Source: Chrysophaeum taylorii
Lineage: Eukaryota; Sar; Pelagophyceae; Pelagomonadales; Pelagomonadaceae
Direction: 5' to 3'
Assembly: GCA_029834535.1 (NCBI GenBank)
Contig: JAQMWT010000477.1
Span: 1 to 38,442 of the forward strand
DNA length: 38,442 bases
Shown here: positions 30,374 to 38,442 of the stretch, piece after piece
How positions within the stretch are numbered: the first letter of the stretch is position 1
Layout: each line of letters opens with the position of its first letter
Made by a program: the position numbers and the translations under genes
The notes under the pieces: model-generated
Database searches by the model: none
Seen by the model: the letters and a program-made list of their open reading frames with translations, nothing else
Told to the model about the DNA's origin: nothing

Positions 30374-30930
30374 ACTGGCTCTACTCGCTCCCTTCCATCA
30401 CCGTCATTTCAATATCGGCAACTTGGACCTCGTCAGCGTCATCATCTTCTTAAGAAGATTATCATCACCGAAGCAGCTCGGCTCCTCCTACCTCCCTACG
30501 TCCCTCCCTCCTGTGTCGCACCTGGCGACTCCAGACAAGTCCGCACAACAACACCATCGTCACCTGAATCTCAGACTGACGATTCTTCGCTCAACACAAA
30601 CGATGTAAAACGCAAATTTTAATAAGAGGCAGCGAGCTGCTTTGAATGCATGGCAGGTAGTGCTGGTAAAGCGACGCGCGAGAAAATAACCGCCAGCGGC
30701 GAGCCGTGCCGTGTCGTGTCGTGTGTCCCGTCTTGTGACGTGATATCGCCATCGCCGTTGGAAAGAAGAGGATAAGATGGAAGAGCGCGTGTCCGCGCGC
30801 CACAGCAGGCACCCGCGCCGCCTGCTGCGGCGCGCTGTGTTGAGTCATCGTATCACGTGACAATAGTGTGTAGCACTGATAGCAATTATTACACGATACA
30901 CGACACTTACACACAAAGAGCGTCAAAAAA
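30374..30930. other. Intergenic region, no gene recognised
   Basis: Short open frames only. GTGTCGTGTCGTGTG repeats lie near 30708-30724 and an inverted pair CGCCGCCTGCTGCGGCGCG near 30815. Composition becomes AT-rich towards the right. Confidence 0.5.
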
Positions 30931-30934
30931 AAAG

Positions 30935-31225
30935 TGACACTGATAAGAGTTTATTTACAAGTTTGTTGCGACAATCCTTAAATTTAAATTTAAGAAGAGT
31001 TGTGACATTTTTAACAATTAACTCAAAAAGAGTGACATATAAAAAAAATATTACAAAAAATTAGGACGTGACACTTATAACATTATAAAGTACACTTTGT
31101 GACACATAATACAATATATATAAAAATGACACTTAAAGTGTTTTATGTACATAAAATGACACTTATAAAAATTAAATGTACTAAAATTTCACATAATATA
31201 ACAAATATTATAGTTCATATGACAC
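30935..31225 (+). repeat. AT-rich degenerate array with TGACAC every ~30 bp
   Basis: TGACAC or TGACAT occurs at 30935, 31003, 31033, 31069, 31100, 31127, 31157 and 31220, with a variant near 31188, often as TGACACTTATAA. Most steps are 27-36 bp. The array is far more AT-rich than the surroundings and ends 28 bp before Helitron H5. It is a degenerate minisatellite or a cluster of protein-binding sites. Confidence 0.6.
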
Positions 31226-31253
31226 ACATAGGCACCGCGCTGTTTTTATTATT

Positions 31254-32087
31254 TCCTAACTACTAATCGACAGATGTTTGTCTGTCTGTTTGTTTGTTTG
31301 TCTGTCTGTCCCTCGATTTAGGGTAAGGATCAGGTTGGCGCGAGAGTAAGGATCAGGTAGGCGCGAGAGCCAGACAGTGAGCCTCCAAGCCGTATACGGC
31401 GACCTCGCAGACTATTTCCACGACCCGCGGCGGCTCTTTCAGCGCGCCATTCTCTCGCCCCGTCGAAACGATGTTGTCGATGCTGACAACGTGCGCATGA
31501 CCTCGGCCTTTTTTCCCCGGAGACGAGGCGTCGGAGTTCTTTTCGGCCGACTAGGTTGGGTCGGAAGACGACGCCTCGCTCTTTACAGTAGAGTTTTGAA
31601 CTCCCTGACGACCAACGGCATGCTGACTTTGATCGCGAGCTTAATGTCTTCGCAACCTCGACCCGTCCTGTCCTAACTACTAATCGACAGATGTTTGTCT
31701 GTCTGTTTGTTTGTTTGTCTGTCTGTCCCTCGATTTAGGGTAAGGATCAGGTTGGCGCGAGAGTAAGGATCAGGTAGGCGCGAGAGCCAGACAGTGAGCC
31801 TCCAAGCCGTATACGGCGACCTCGCAGACTATTTCCACGACCCGCGGCGGCTCTTTCAGCGCGCCATTCTCTCGCCCCGTCGAAATGATGTTGTCGATGC
31901 TGACAACGTGCGCATGACCTCGGCCTTTTTTCCCCGGAGACGAGGCGTCGGAGTTCTTTTCGGCCGACTAGGTTGGGTCGGAAGACGACGCCTCGCTCTT
32001 TACAGTAGAGTTTTGAACTCCCTGACGACCAACGGCATGCTGACTTTGATCGCGAGCTTAATGTCTTCGCAACCTCGACCCGTCCTG
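31254..32087 (+). repeat. 417-bp tandem repeat, two units
   Basis: Units 31254-31670 and 31671-32087 align end to end with identical length. One visible difference is CGAAACGATG versus CGAAATGATG, a C-to-T change at CpG. Each unit is the Helitron 5' end plus about 320 bp of interior. Confidence 0.9.
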
Positions 32088-32140
32088 TCCTAACTACTAA
32101 TCGACAGATGTTTGTCTGTCTGTTTGTTTGTTTGTCTGTC

Positions 32141-32364
32141 TGTCTTTAAATGTCGACTGCTAAGAGGGGGGGGTGTGTGTGGGGAGCATGAAGGATGTGG
32201 GTGGGTTTGTGGGGTATGAGGGATGTGCCTGACGGGCGGAGATAAGTACGCGGGACCTAGTCGGGGTCATCGCCGAGGCGTGGGGCAGGCGAAGAGAGGA
32301 CGGGCCCCGCCCGTAGGTCGTACGCATGCTGCCGCCGGACGTATGTGCGACGAAGGGTGACGTC
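32141..32364 (+). repeat. R repeat unit inside Helitron H5
   Basis: Complete unit from TTTAAATGTCGACTGCTAAG to GGGTGACGTC, matching those at 11641-12180 and 12963-13230. It lies between the CTGT tract and the CCTCGATTTAGGG block, so it is an internal part of some Helitron copies. Confidence 0.75.
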
Positions 32365-32432
32365 CCTCGATTTAGGGTAAGGATCAGGTTGGCGCGAGAG
32401 TAAGGATCAGGTAGGCGCGAGAGCCAGACAGT

Positions 32433-32990
32433 GAGCCTCCAAGCCGTATACGGCGACCTCGCAGACTATTTCCACGACCCGCGGCGGCTCTTTCAGCGCG
32501 CCATTCTCACGCCCCGTCGAAACGATGTTGTCGATGCTGACAACGCGCGCATGACCGCGGCCTTTTTTCCCGGAGACGAGGCGTCGGAGTTCTTTTCGGC
32601 CGACTAGGTTGGGTCGGAAGACGACGCCTCGCTCTTTACAGTAGAGTTTTGAACTCCCTGACGACCAACGGCATGCTGACTTTGATCGCGAGCTTAATGT
32701 CTTCGCAACCTCGACCCGTCGCACGGCCACTGCAACGGTACCAGATACATGATCGATCGTGTCGTTGTCACCGAGGCTCCTCCAACCTGTATCCCTTAAG
32801 GCCCGCCGACGCCAAACGATCAACAAGAGCCAGGGCCAGACGCCCCGCGAGGTCGGCGTCCTTTTGCCCAAACCCGTCTTCTGCCACGTCCAGCTCTACG
32901 TGGCTCCCTGTCGATCGGCAACCCCGAGGATATAATCATCTGGGTCGACGACTCCACCCTACCCCACACGTGCTGCGCAATACCGATAAG
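32433..32990 (+). pseudogene. Helitron helicase C-terminal remnant (H5)
   Basis: The same helicase tail as in the other copies; the SQGQTPREVG segment lies near 32830-32860. Frames are broken between the RAILTPRRNDV part and the INKSQGQT part. Nothing of Rep or of the N-terminal helicase is present. Confidence 0.7.
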
Positions 32991-33392
32991 CCCCCTCCCG
33001 GCGTCTACACGCGCACTATAGGTGAACTTACTGGGACCAGGTGAACTTACTGGAACCAGGTGAACTTACTGGGGTTGGAGATTGGAACTAGGTGAACTTA
33101 GTGACCAGGTGAACTTACTGAGACCAAGTGAGCTTACTGGGGTTTTTAGAGTAAACGCAAAGGATAGCGACGTGTGCGGATCAAAGCAGCTTAGATTGGC
33201 GGGGGTGAGAGCGACGAGCTCAAAGGAGAGTGGGGTGAGTGGATGTGAGCACGAGTGGGTTTACGCCGAACTTACTGGGGTTAGAGATTGGGACTAGGTG
33301 AACTTACTGGCCTGCACTTGTCCTAACCAAAAGGTGAGGGTAGGAATGCCGGTCCTGGTGTGTGTGAGTGCCCGGGGCTATATATACCCCTG

Positions 33393-34418
33393 TGCTAACT
33401 ACTAATCGACAGATGTTTGTCTGTTTGTTTGTTTGTTTGTCTGTCTGTCTGTCTGTTTGTCCCTCGAATTAGGGTAAGGATCATGTGGGCCCGCGAGCCA
33501 CACATTGATCCTCCAAGCCGTCTACGGCGACCTCGCAGACTATTTCCACGACCCGCGGCGGCTCTTTCAGCGCGCCATTCTCACGCCCCGTCGAAACGAT
33601 GTTGTCGATGCTGACAACGCGCGCATGACCGCGGCCTTTTTTTCCCGGAGACGAGGCGTCGGAGTTCTTTTCGGCCGACTAGGTTGGGTCGGAAGACGAC
33701 GCCTCGCTCTCAAGAGTCGAGTTTTGAACTCCCTGACAACCAACGGCATGCTGACTTTGATCGCGAGCTTAAAGTCTTCGCAACCTCGACCCGTCGCACG
33801 GCCACTGCAACGGTACCAGATACATGATCGATCGTGTCGTTGTCACCGAGGCTCCTCCAACCTGTATCCCGTAAGGCCCGCCGACGCCAAACGATCACCA
33901 AGAGCCAGGGCCAGACGCCCCGCGAGGTCGGCGTCCTCTTGGCGAAGCCCGTCTTCTGCCACGTCCAGCTCTACGTGGCTCCCTGTCGATCGGCAACCCC
34001 GAGGATATAATCATCTGGGTCGACGACTCCACCCTACCCCACACGTGCTGCGCAATACCGATAAGCCCCCTCCCGGCGTCTACACGCGCACTATAAGTGA
34101 ACTTACTGGGACCACGTGAACTTACTGGGGTTTGAGATTGGGACTAGGTGAACTGAGTGACCAGGTGAACTTACTGGGACCAGGTGAACTTGCTGGGGTT
34201 TTTAGAGTAAAGGGTTTTTAGAGTAAACTCAAAGGTTGGCGGCGCGTGCGGATAAAAGCAGCTTAGATTGGCGGAGGCGAGAGCGACGAGCTCAAAGGAG
34301 TTGGTGTGAGCTAGGTGAACTTACTGACCAGGTGAACTTATACGAAACTTACTGGGACCAGACCTGAACTTACTGGGGTTAGAGATTGGGACTAGGTGAA
34401 CTTACTGGGCTGCACTTG
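33393..34418 (+). mobile_element. Helitron-like element H6, just upstream of eRF3
   Basis: It starts TGCTAACTACTAATCGACAG (TG in place of TC), has a short CTGT tract, the family interior and subterminal repeats, and ends GGGCTGCACTTG followed by T. It lies 72 bp after H5 and ends 141 bp before the eRF3 start codon, so it may hold or have replaced part of that promoter. Confidence 0.85.
33505..34119 (+). pseudogene. Helitron helicase C-terminal remnant (H6)
   Basis: A 204-codon frame begins ILQAVYGDLADYFHDPRRLF and has AILTPRRNDVVDADNARM and NSLTTNGMLTLIASL, then leaves the helicase frame after a frameshift. The SQGQTPREVGVL segment continues in another frame near 33890-33940. The open frame is not a functional helicase. 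Confidence 0.75.
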
Positions 34419-34559
34419 TGTTTATTATTATTAGCATCGCACGAAAATAAAATAAATCGTCGCGAAAAGTAGTAGTAACCCTCCTCCTCCCAGAATTGAA
34501 TTGATGAAGAGAGATCGTTCGGCTAGTACAACAAGGAATGGAATGGATTTGATTTGATA

Positions 34560-36146
34560 ATGGAGTCGTCGTCGTCGTCGTCGTCTGCGGTTGATGAGAA
34601 GGATCCATTGTGGAGGGTGACGTTGCGGCTCGCGAATGGTGATCGACAAAAGGCGATGGAGATGCTGCAGGATCCCGACAACTTGATGCGGTACCCCGAG
34701 GTCCGATCCGTCATCAATACTAGTCCCGAAGGAGCGGATGATGATGAGAAACCTGATGTGGTGGTGGCGACCAGCAGCGCTCCTCCTCCTCCTTCGCAGC
34801 AGCAGCATGAAGAGGAGGAAGACCCGCGCGAGCACTTGAATCTGGTTTTTATCGGTCACGTCGACGCGGGGAAGTCGACGCTCGCCGGAAACGTGTTGTA
34901 CCTCACCGGTCGCGTGGACAAACGAACGATCGAAAAGTTCGAACGCGAAGCCAAAGAACGGAATCGGGATTCTTGGTTCCTGGCATTTATTATGGATACG
35001 AACGAAGAAGAACGGGCGAAAGGTAAGACGGTCGAAGTCGGACGGGCGACGTTCTCGACCGCGACGCGACGCTACACCATCCTGGATGCGCCCGGGCATA
35101 AAGACTACGTGCCTCGCATGATCGCCGGAGCCGCGCAGGCAGACGTAGGGATTTTGGTGGTTTCAGCCCGCCGAGGCGAGTTCGAGACGGGGTTCGAGAG
35201 GGGGGGACAGACGAGAGAGCACGCGATGCTCGCGAAAACGCTGGGGGTCAGGTACTTGATCGTCGCCGTCAATAAAATGGACACCGTCGGATGGTCCACG
35301 GAGAGATTTGACGAATGCGTCACAAAATTGAAACCATTTTTAAAAAAGTGCGGCTATACGATAAAAAAAGAGGTCAGGTTTTTGGCACTTTCTGCTCTAA
35401 ACGGCAAGAACGTCGAGACGGGGTTGTTAGCCTGTTTGGATTCGCTTCCTATTTCGGCCGCGTCGCCCGAATCGCCGCTGCGCCTTCCGGTCCTGGCGAG
35501 GTACTACGACCGCGGGGTTGTCGCGACGGGAAAGGTCGAAACCGGGCGTGTTTCGAAAGGCGACACCGTCGTCGTTATGCCTACGAATCTCAGAGCGAAA
35601 ATCGACGCCGTTTTCGTCGACGACGCGAGACCCGTGCGCTCCGCTAAACCGGGCGATAACGTCACCTTGAGACTTTCCTTAACGACGATCCAGGACCTTC
35701 GAAAGGGTTACGTCCTCTGCGCGCAACCCCCCAAACCGGTGACCTCCTTCACGGCTCAGATCGCTCTCGTCGACCTTCTCGAACACCGGCCCGTCTTCAC
35801 GGCTGGCTACAACTGCATCCTCCACGCCCACACCCTCGACACGGAGTGCACCGTCGCCCGCCTTCTCCGAGTCAACAAATCTGAACGCCGCTGTTTCGCC
35901 AAGCGAGGAGACCTCGTCATCGCCCGCCTCGCCGTCCCCCAGTCCATCTGCATCGAACCCTTTGACGACGTCCACCAGCTCGGCCGTCTGACGCTGCGCG
36001 ACGAAGGCAAGTCCATCGCAATCGGCAAGGTCCTCTCCCTCGACGAAAACGACGACGACGACGATGTCGATCCCATCTCCTCGTCGGATCGGATACGAAA
36101 AAGGGAAAAAACTCTCACTACCACCACCTCCTCCTCTGCGACCTGA
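34560..36146 (+). CDS. SUP35: Translation termination factor eRF3 (GTPase)
   Basis: This 528-residue GTPase partners eRF1 in stop-codon recognition and peptide release. GTP-binding motifs: GHVDAGKS (residues 99-106), DAPGH (176-180) and NKMD (238-241). ERAKGKTVEVGRATF and GEFETGFERGGQTREHAMLAKT are signatures of eRF3 rather than Hbs1 or EF-1A, as is the C-terminal GRLTLRDEGKSIAIGKVL. The N-terminal 90 residues are short for the family, begin with a Ser run and lack Gln/Asn-rich prion-like repeats. The protein continues about 35 residues past the usual end with an Asp-rich stretch and a Thr/Ser tail. No introns. Start taken at ATG 34560; an in-frame TTG just upstream is not a likely start. Confidence 0.95.
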   Translation: MESSSSSSSAVDEKDPLWRVTLRLANGDRQKAMEMLQDPDNLMRYPEVRSVINTSPEGADDDEKPDVVVATSSAPPPPSQQQHEEEEDPREHLNLVFIGHVDAGKSTLAGNVLYLTGRVDKRTIEKFEREAKERNRDSWFLAFIMDTNEEERAKGKTVEVGRATFSTATRRYTILDAPGHKDYVPRMIAGAAQADVGILVVSARRGEFETGFERGGQTREHAMLAKTLGVRYLIVAVNKMDTVGWSTERFDECVTKLKPFLKKCGYTIKKEVRFLALSALNGKNVETGLLACLDSLPISAASPESPLRLPVLARYYDRGVVATGKVETGRVSKGDTVVVMPTNLRAKIDAVFVDDARPVRSAKPGDNVTLRLSLTTIQDLRKGYVLCAQPPKPVTSFTAQIALVDLLEHRPVFTAGYNCILHAHTLDTECTVARLLRVNKSERRCFAKRGDLVIARLAVPQSICIEPFDDVHQLGRLTLRDEGKSIAIGKVLSLDENDDDDDVDPISSSDRIRKREKTLTTTTSSSAT

Positions 36147-36303
36147 GATATTGTTTTTTTTTGAGCGTCGACCTTGGGATTTTTTGTGTTTTCCTACTAC
36201 GTAGTAATAAGAGGATTGGTAAGAAAGAAAATAGGAAGGCAACAGGCGGACGGACTTCATCAAATGACAACAACAACAACAAAGGCACGTGGTCAGCGTG
36301 GGA

Positions 36304-36802
36304 GGGACGGGACGGGACGGGACGGGACGGGACGGGACGGGACGGGACGGACTACCCCAGCCAGGATCCCAAAATCCGAGCGTCTTTGCGAATCGTTTTT
36401 CAGGGTTCCGAGAAGAGCGCGCATCACACGATCTAAGGAGGGTGGTTGTCGTTGGCGGTCTTGTCGAGCCAACCACACAGCCATGGGCTTGACGCGGGAC
36501 CTTGGAAATAAACGAACGACGGAGCCTCTTGTTGAACGAACGAGCGGAGAACATGGCGCACTGGGCCCTTTTCTTCTTGGAGCGAGCCGAGCCGAGCCTC
36601 TCTGGCTGGCTGGCTGGCTGGCTGGCTGGATGAGCGCGCTTAGAACGTCCTGATTGAGCGGAATCGGAGCCTGTTGCTGTTTCCGTATCGAGCGCGTTGG
36701 GTGCCCTGGGTCACACCGAGCTCGCTGCTATAAGCACTCTTGGACTAACACTCCCATAAAAACACACATAACTTGAAGAACACTTAAAAAAAAACACACA
36801 TC

Positions 36803-36843
<41 letters not shown>
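36304..36843 (+). repeat. Three simple-repeat tracts
   Basis: (GGGAC)n at 36304-36351, (GGCT)n at 36602-36629 and (GCTT)n at 36803-36843 lie in non-coding DNA downstream of eRF3. Between them I recognise no gene. Confidence 0.85.
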
Positions 36844-36851
36844 AACACAGG

Positions 36852-37639
36852 CTACACATATCGCACCGAATCGTCCTCGAAAGATAAGAAGTAGCCCATA
36901 CTCAGCACCTCGGCAAGAAGAGGATTCCCTCGCATCGTCACCGTTGTCGTACTCGACGGTGAAGTTATTTTTGTACAAGGTGACTGTCCCTGGAACATAT
37001 AGCGTTCAGGCCGCGCAGGATACGGCACATCCGAAGCCATTATTACCGGACTGATTTGCCACTCCTTCCGCGCGCCCTAAGGTCAACGAGGGCGGCGGTG
37101 ACCTCAGCGCGCGCACGGTCGCACGCTTTTTTGTCCGTTGGCCAACAGGGAGGAAACGAGCTTGTAGACGACTCTTTCTGCCGCTTGCATGCTCGGGGGC
37201 TCCGTAGGTCGTCGCTCGTGTCGTTGCTTAAGGCTAACGGCGCCGGCAGCACTGGCGGCATCATCCTACGATCCAACGGTGCTTCTTGTTTTTCTTCTTG
37301 TGATGCAATGCACTGCACAATGGAGGTGCCGCTGTAGTTGTCATTTGTTTGGGGGTTGCCGGCTCCTTCGCTTTTACTGGCGGTAGCAGCTCCTTCTGGG
37401 TCCAACCCGGCGAGCGTTTTTTTTTGGTTGTTTCTATTCGACCTCGCGTTCCGGTTCTTCTTCGACCCGGTATTCTTCCGCTGCGAGGGATATTTGGCGT
37501 TGGTTGGCCTGCTGGGGCCCGATCGTGGAAGGCTTGATTTGACCTCCTCATCCGCTTCTTTGCGTTCGGCTTCCGATCTCCATCGCGTAGAGAATCGGGA
37601 ACACCGACCCGATATTGTCTTTCCCAACGCTGCGTCCAA
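36852..37639 (-). CDS. Hypothetical basic protein, possibly with a Tudor-like remnant
   Basis: A 198-codon reverse frame (37639-37043) is rich in Lys, Arg, Ser and Asn, with TGSKKNRNARSNRNNQKK in the middle and RARAEVTAALVDLRARGR near the end. Beyond its stop, reverse frames at 37040-36784 include YVPGTVTLYKNNFTVEYDNG, which resembles a Tudor-type fold (P-G-T-V...Y-x-V-x-Y-D-D-G-D) and changes frame near the end. This could be one degraded gene. An overlapping reverse frame (37689-37261) is an alternative. No family is assigned. Confidence 0.3.
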
Positions 37640-37689
37640 AGTAGATAGAGATCCTCAACAGGCGGGCTAGCTGTTTTCCAATCGCGCAA

Positions 37690-37929
37690 ACGCGGGGCGA
37701 GCGAGAGAGCGCGTAGTTGCCACAGCTACAGAAAAGTGTTTCGATCTTCTAAATTCACGCATCCCTTCTTCGTCCGAGAACAACAACGAAGGACGTAACT
37801 AGCCGCCTGTCGTTACCTTTGACATAACCCCCTTATTGGCCCCAGAGCCGTAAGAAGGCTGAGTTTGTGTGAGTCTTGGTTTATCCAACCTTGACTTGGG
37901 CATCATTCTTCAAGTGGGGCCTACTAGGT
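37690..37929. other. Intergenic, nothing recognised
   Basis: No open frame of note and no clear repeat. Confidence 0.5.
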
Positions 37930-38316
37930 TCACGCTTCACAGCATACTATATGTTTGGTTACATACAACCCGACAAGTTTGAACATAATAACAACAGAAG
38001 TTTTCAGATCTGAAAAGACAAAGGCCGGAACGTATTTGAGAGGGTTGCGGTTGTTTGTTTGCCGGAAAATACACAACTTTGATCCAAGACAAGACGAAAT
38101 TAATGACGCAACAAGCTGCATCCTCCGAACACGAGGAACACTCAGCCTCTCGCCGGATTTTGACCACCGGATGGCCTCTGCGCTTTTGTCCGCGTAGCTC
38201 TTTGCCTCCTCAGCGAACAAGGTCTTCTGGAGGGACTTGGGCCCGTTGCATAACCTAGCGTTGATGTGCTTCTCGTTGAAAGCTCTCCTCTGCCGGGTTG
38301 TTTGTACTCGTGGCAA
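37930..38316 (-). CDS. Hypothetical 128-residue ORF
   Basis: A reverse frame starts MPRVQTTRQRRAFNEKH. Its first 75 residues are charged and protein-like (SLQKTLFAEEAKSYADKSA); the rest is hydrophobic and atypical. It may be a 5' fragment of a gene whose frame is lost near 38080. No domain is recognised. Confidence 0.25.
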   Translation of the reverse strand: MPRVQTTRQRRAFNEKHINARLCNGPKSLQKTLFAEEAKSYADKSAEAIRWSKSGERLSVPRVRRMQLVASLISSCLGSKLCIFRQTNNRNPLKYVPAFVFSDLKTSVVIMFKLVGLYVTKHIVCCEA

Positions 38317-38442
38317 GGAGTGCCCTGGGCCCGTCTAACAGTGTGAGGGTGTCCGCTGCCTGTTGTCGTTGAGATGTTTTCGCGCATATTCGCGCCGATT
38401 GGCAACCTGTAGTAGCTCAATGCCACGACAGGTGACTATGAC

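Larger units (their letters stand above)
31254..33320 (+). mobile_element. Helitron-like element H5 with tandemly repeated 5' part
   Basis: The 5' signature TCCTAACTACTAATCGACAG occurs at 31254, 31671 and 32088. The first two begin 417-bp units that contain the CTGT tract, the TAGGGTAAGG block and the start of the helicase remnant and stop at CGACCCGTCC(TG). The third continues into an R repeat (32141-32364), then a full helicase remnant and the subterminal repeats, ending GGCCTGCACTTG at 33320. The two 417-bp units are nearly identical. Confidence 0.85.

Noticed and set aside
34560..36146. Hbs1 or EF-1A identity for the GTPase
   Set aside because: GEFETGFERGGQTREHAMLAKT and the C-terminal TLRDEGKSIAIGKVL are eRF3 signatures; Hbs1 and EF-1A differ at these places.
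35679..36554. 291-codon reverse frame over the eRF3 3' half
   Set aside because: It is antisense to a well supported gene and its extra length comes from simple repeats.

Overview
This is eukaryotic nuclear DNA, dense with mobile elements, from an organism I cannot name. Two intact conserved genes, a mitochondrial cysteine desulfurase (NFS1, 25898-27229) and the translation termination GTPase eRF3 (SUP35/GSPT1, 34560-36146), each run as one uninterrupted reading frame. Together with GC-rich, transposon-packed DNA this suggests an intron-poor alga or other protist (a red alga would fit). That assignment is inference.

Layout: 577-8899 is a young LTR retrotransposon (element A, Ty3/gypsy type) with 335/336-bp LTRs and a 5-bp target duplication (GCACA). 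Its 2364-codon gag-pol carries a DNA cytosine-5 methyltransferase-like domain between protease and reverse transcriptase, and it lacks a recognisable RNase H and integrase. 9-17 kb is a mosaic: a 257-bp MITE with 9-bp target duplications (9920-10176), a reverse-oriented Helitron remnant, GC-rich R repeats flanking a coiled-coil ORF, a decayed ORF cluster, an ankyrin-repeat pseudogene, and a second MITE split by a Helitron. 17.4-25.06 kb holds a Copia-type gag fragment and then a second, unrelated retroelement (element B). Element B has gag, a Copia-like protease region, then another cytosine-5 methyltransferase, then a domain that may be a degenerate 2-oxoglutarate dioxygenase fold. Element B is broken by SINE-like insertions with (TTAG)n tails, a Helitron, an in-frame TGA, frameshifts and an 8-bp tandem duplication.

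25.9-27.2 kb is NFS1; 27.7-30.4 kb is a Mutator-type (MULE) transposase pseudogene that contains the third MITE copy; 30.9-31.2 kb is an AT-rich array with about 30-bp periodicity built on TGACAC; 31.25-34.4 kb has two more Helitrons, one with 417-bp tandem duplication of its 5' end; 34.56-36.15 kb is eRF3; the rest holds simple repeats and two weak reverse-strand ORFs.

The most notable content is that two unrelated LTR retrotransposons within 25 kb both carry a cytosine-5 methyltransferase downstream of the protease. Retrotransposon-borne cytosine methyltransferases have been reported from dinoflagellates and a charophyte alga, so the principle is known. The pairing of two lineages here, the possible oxygenase module in element B and the variant catalytic motifs in element A are the parts worth pursuing. 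The mobile elements insert into one another, which gives a relative order: MITE before Helitron at 15.9-17.2 kb, element B before its SINE-like and Helitron insertions, and MULE transposase before the MITE at 28.7 kb.
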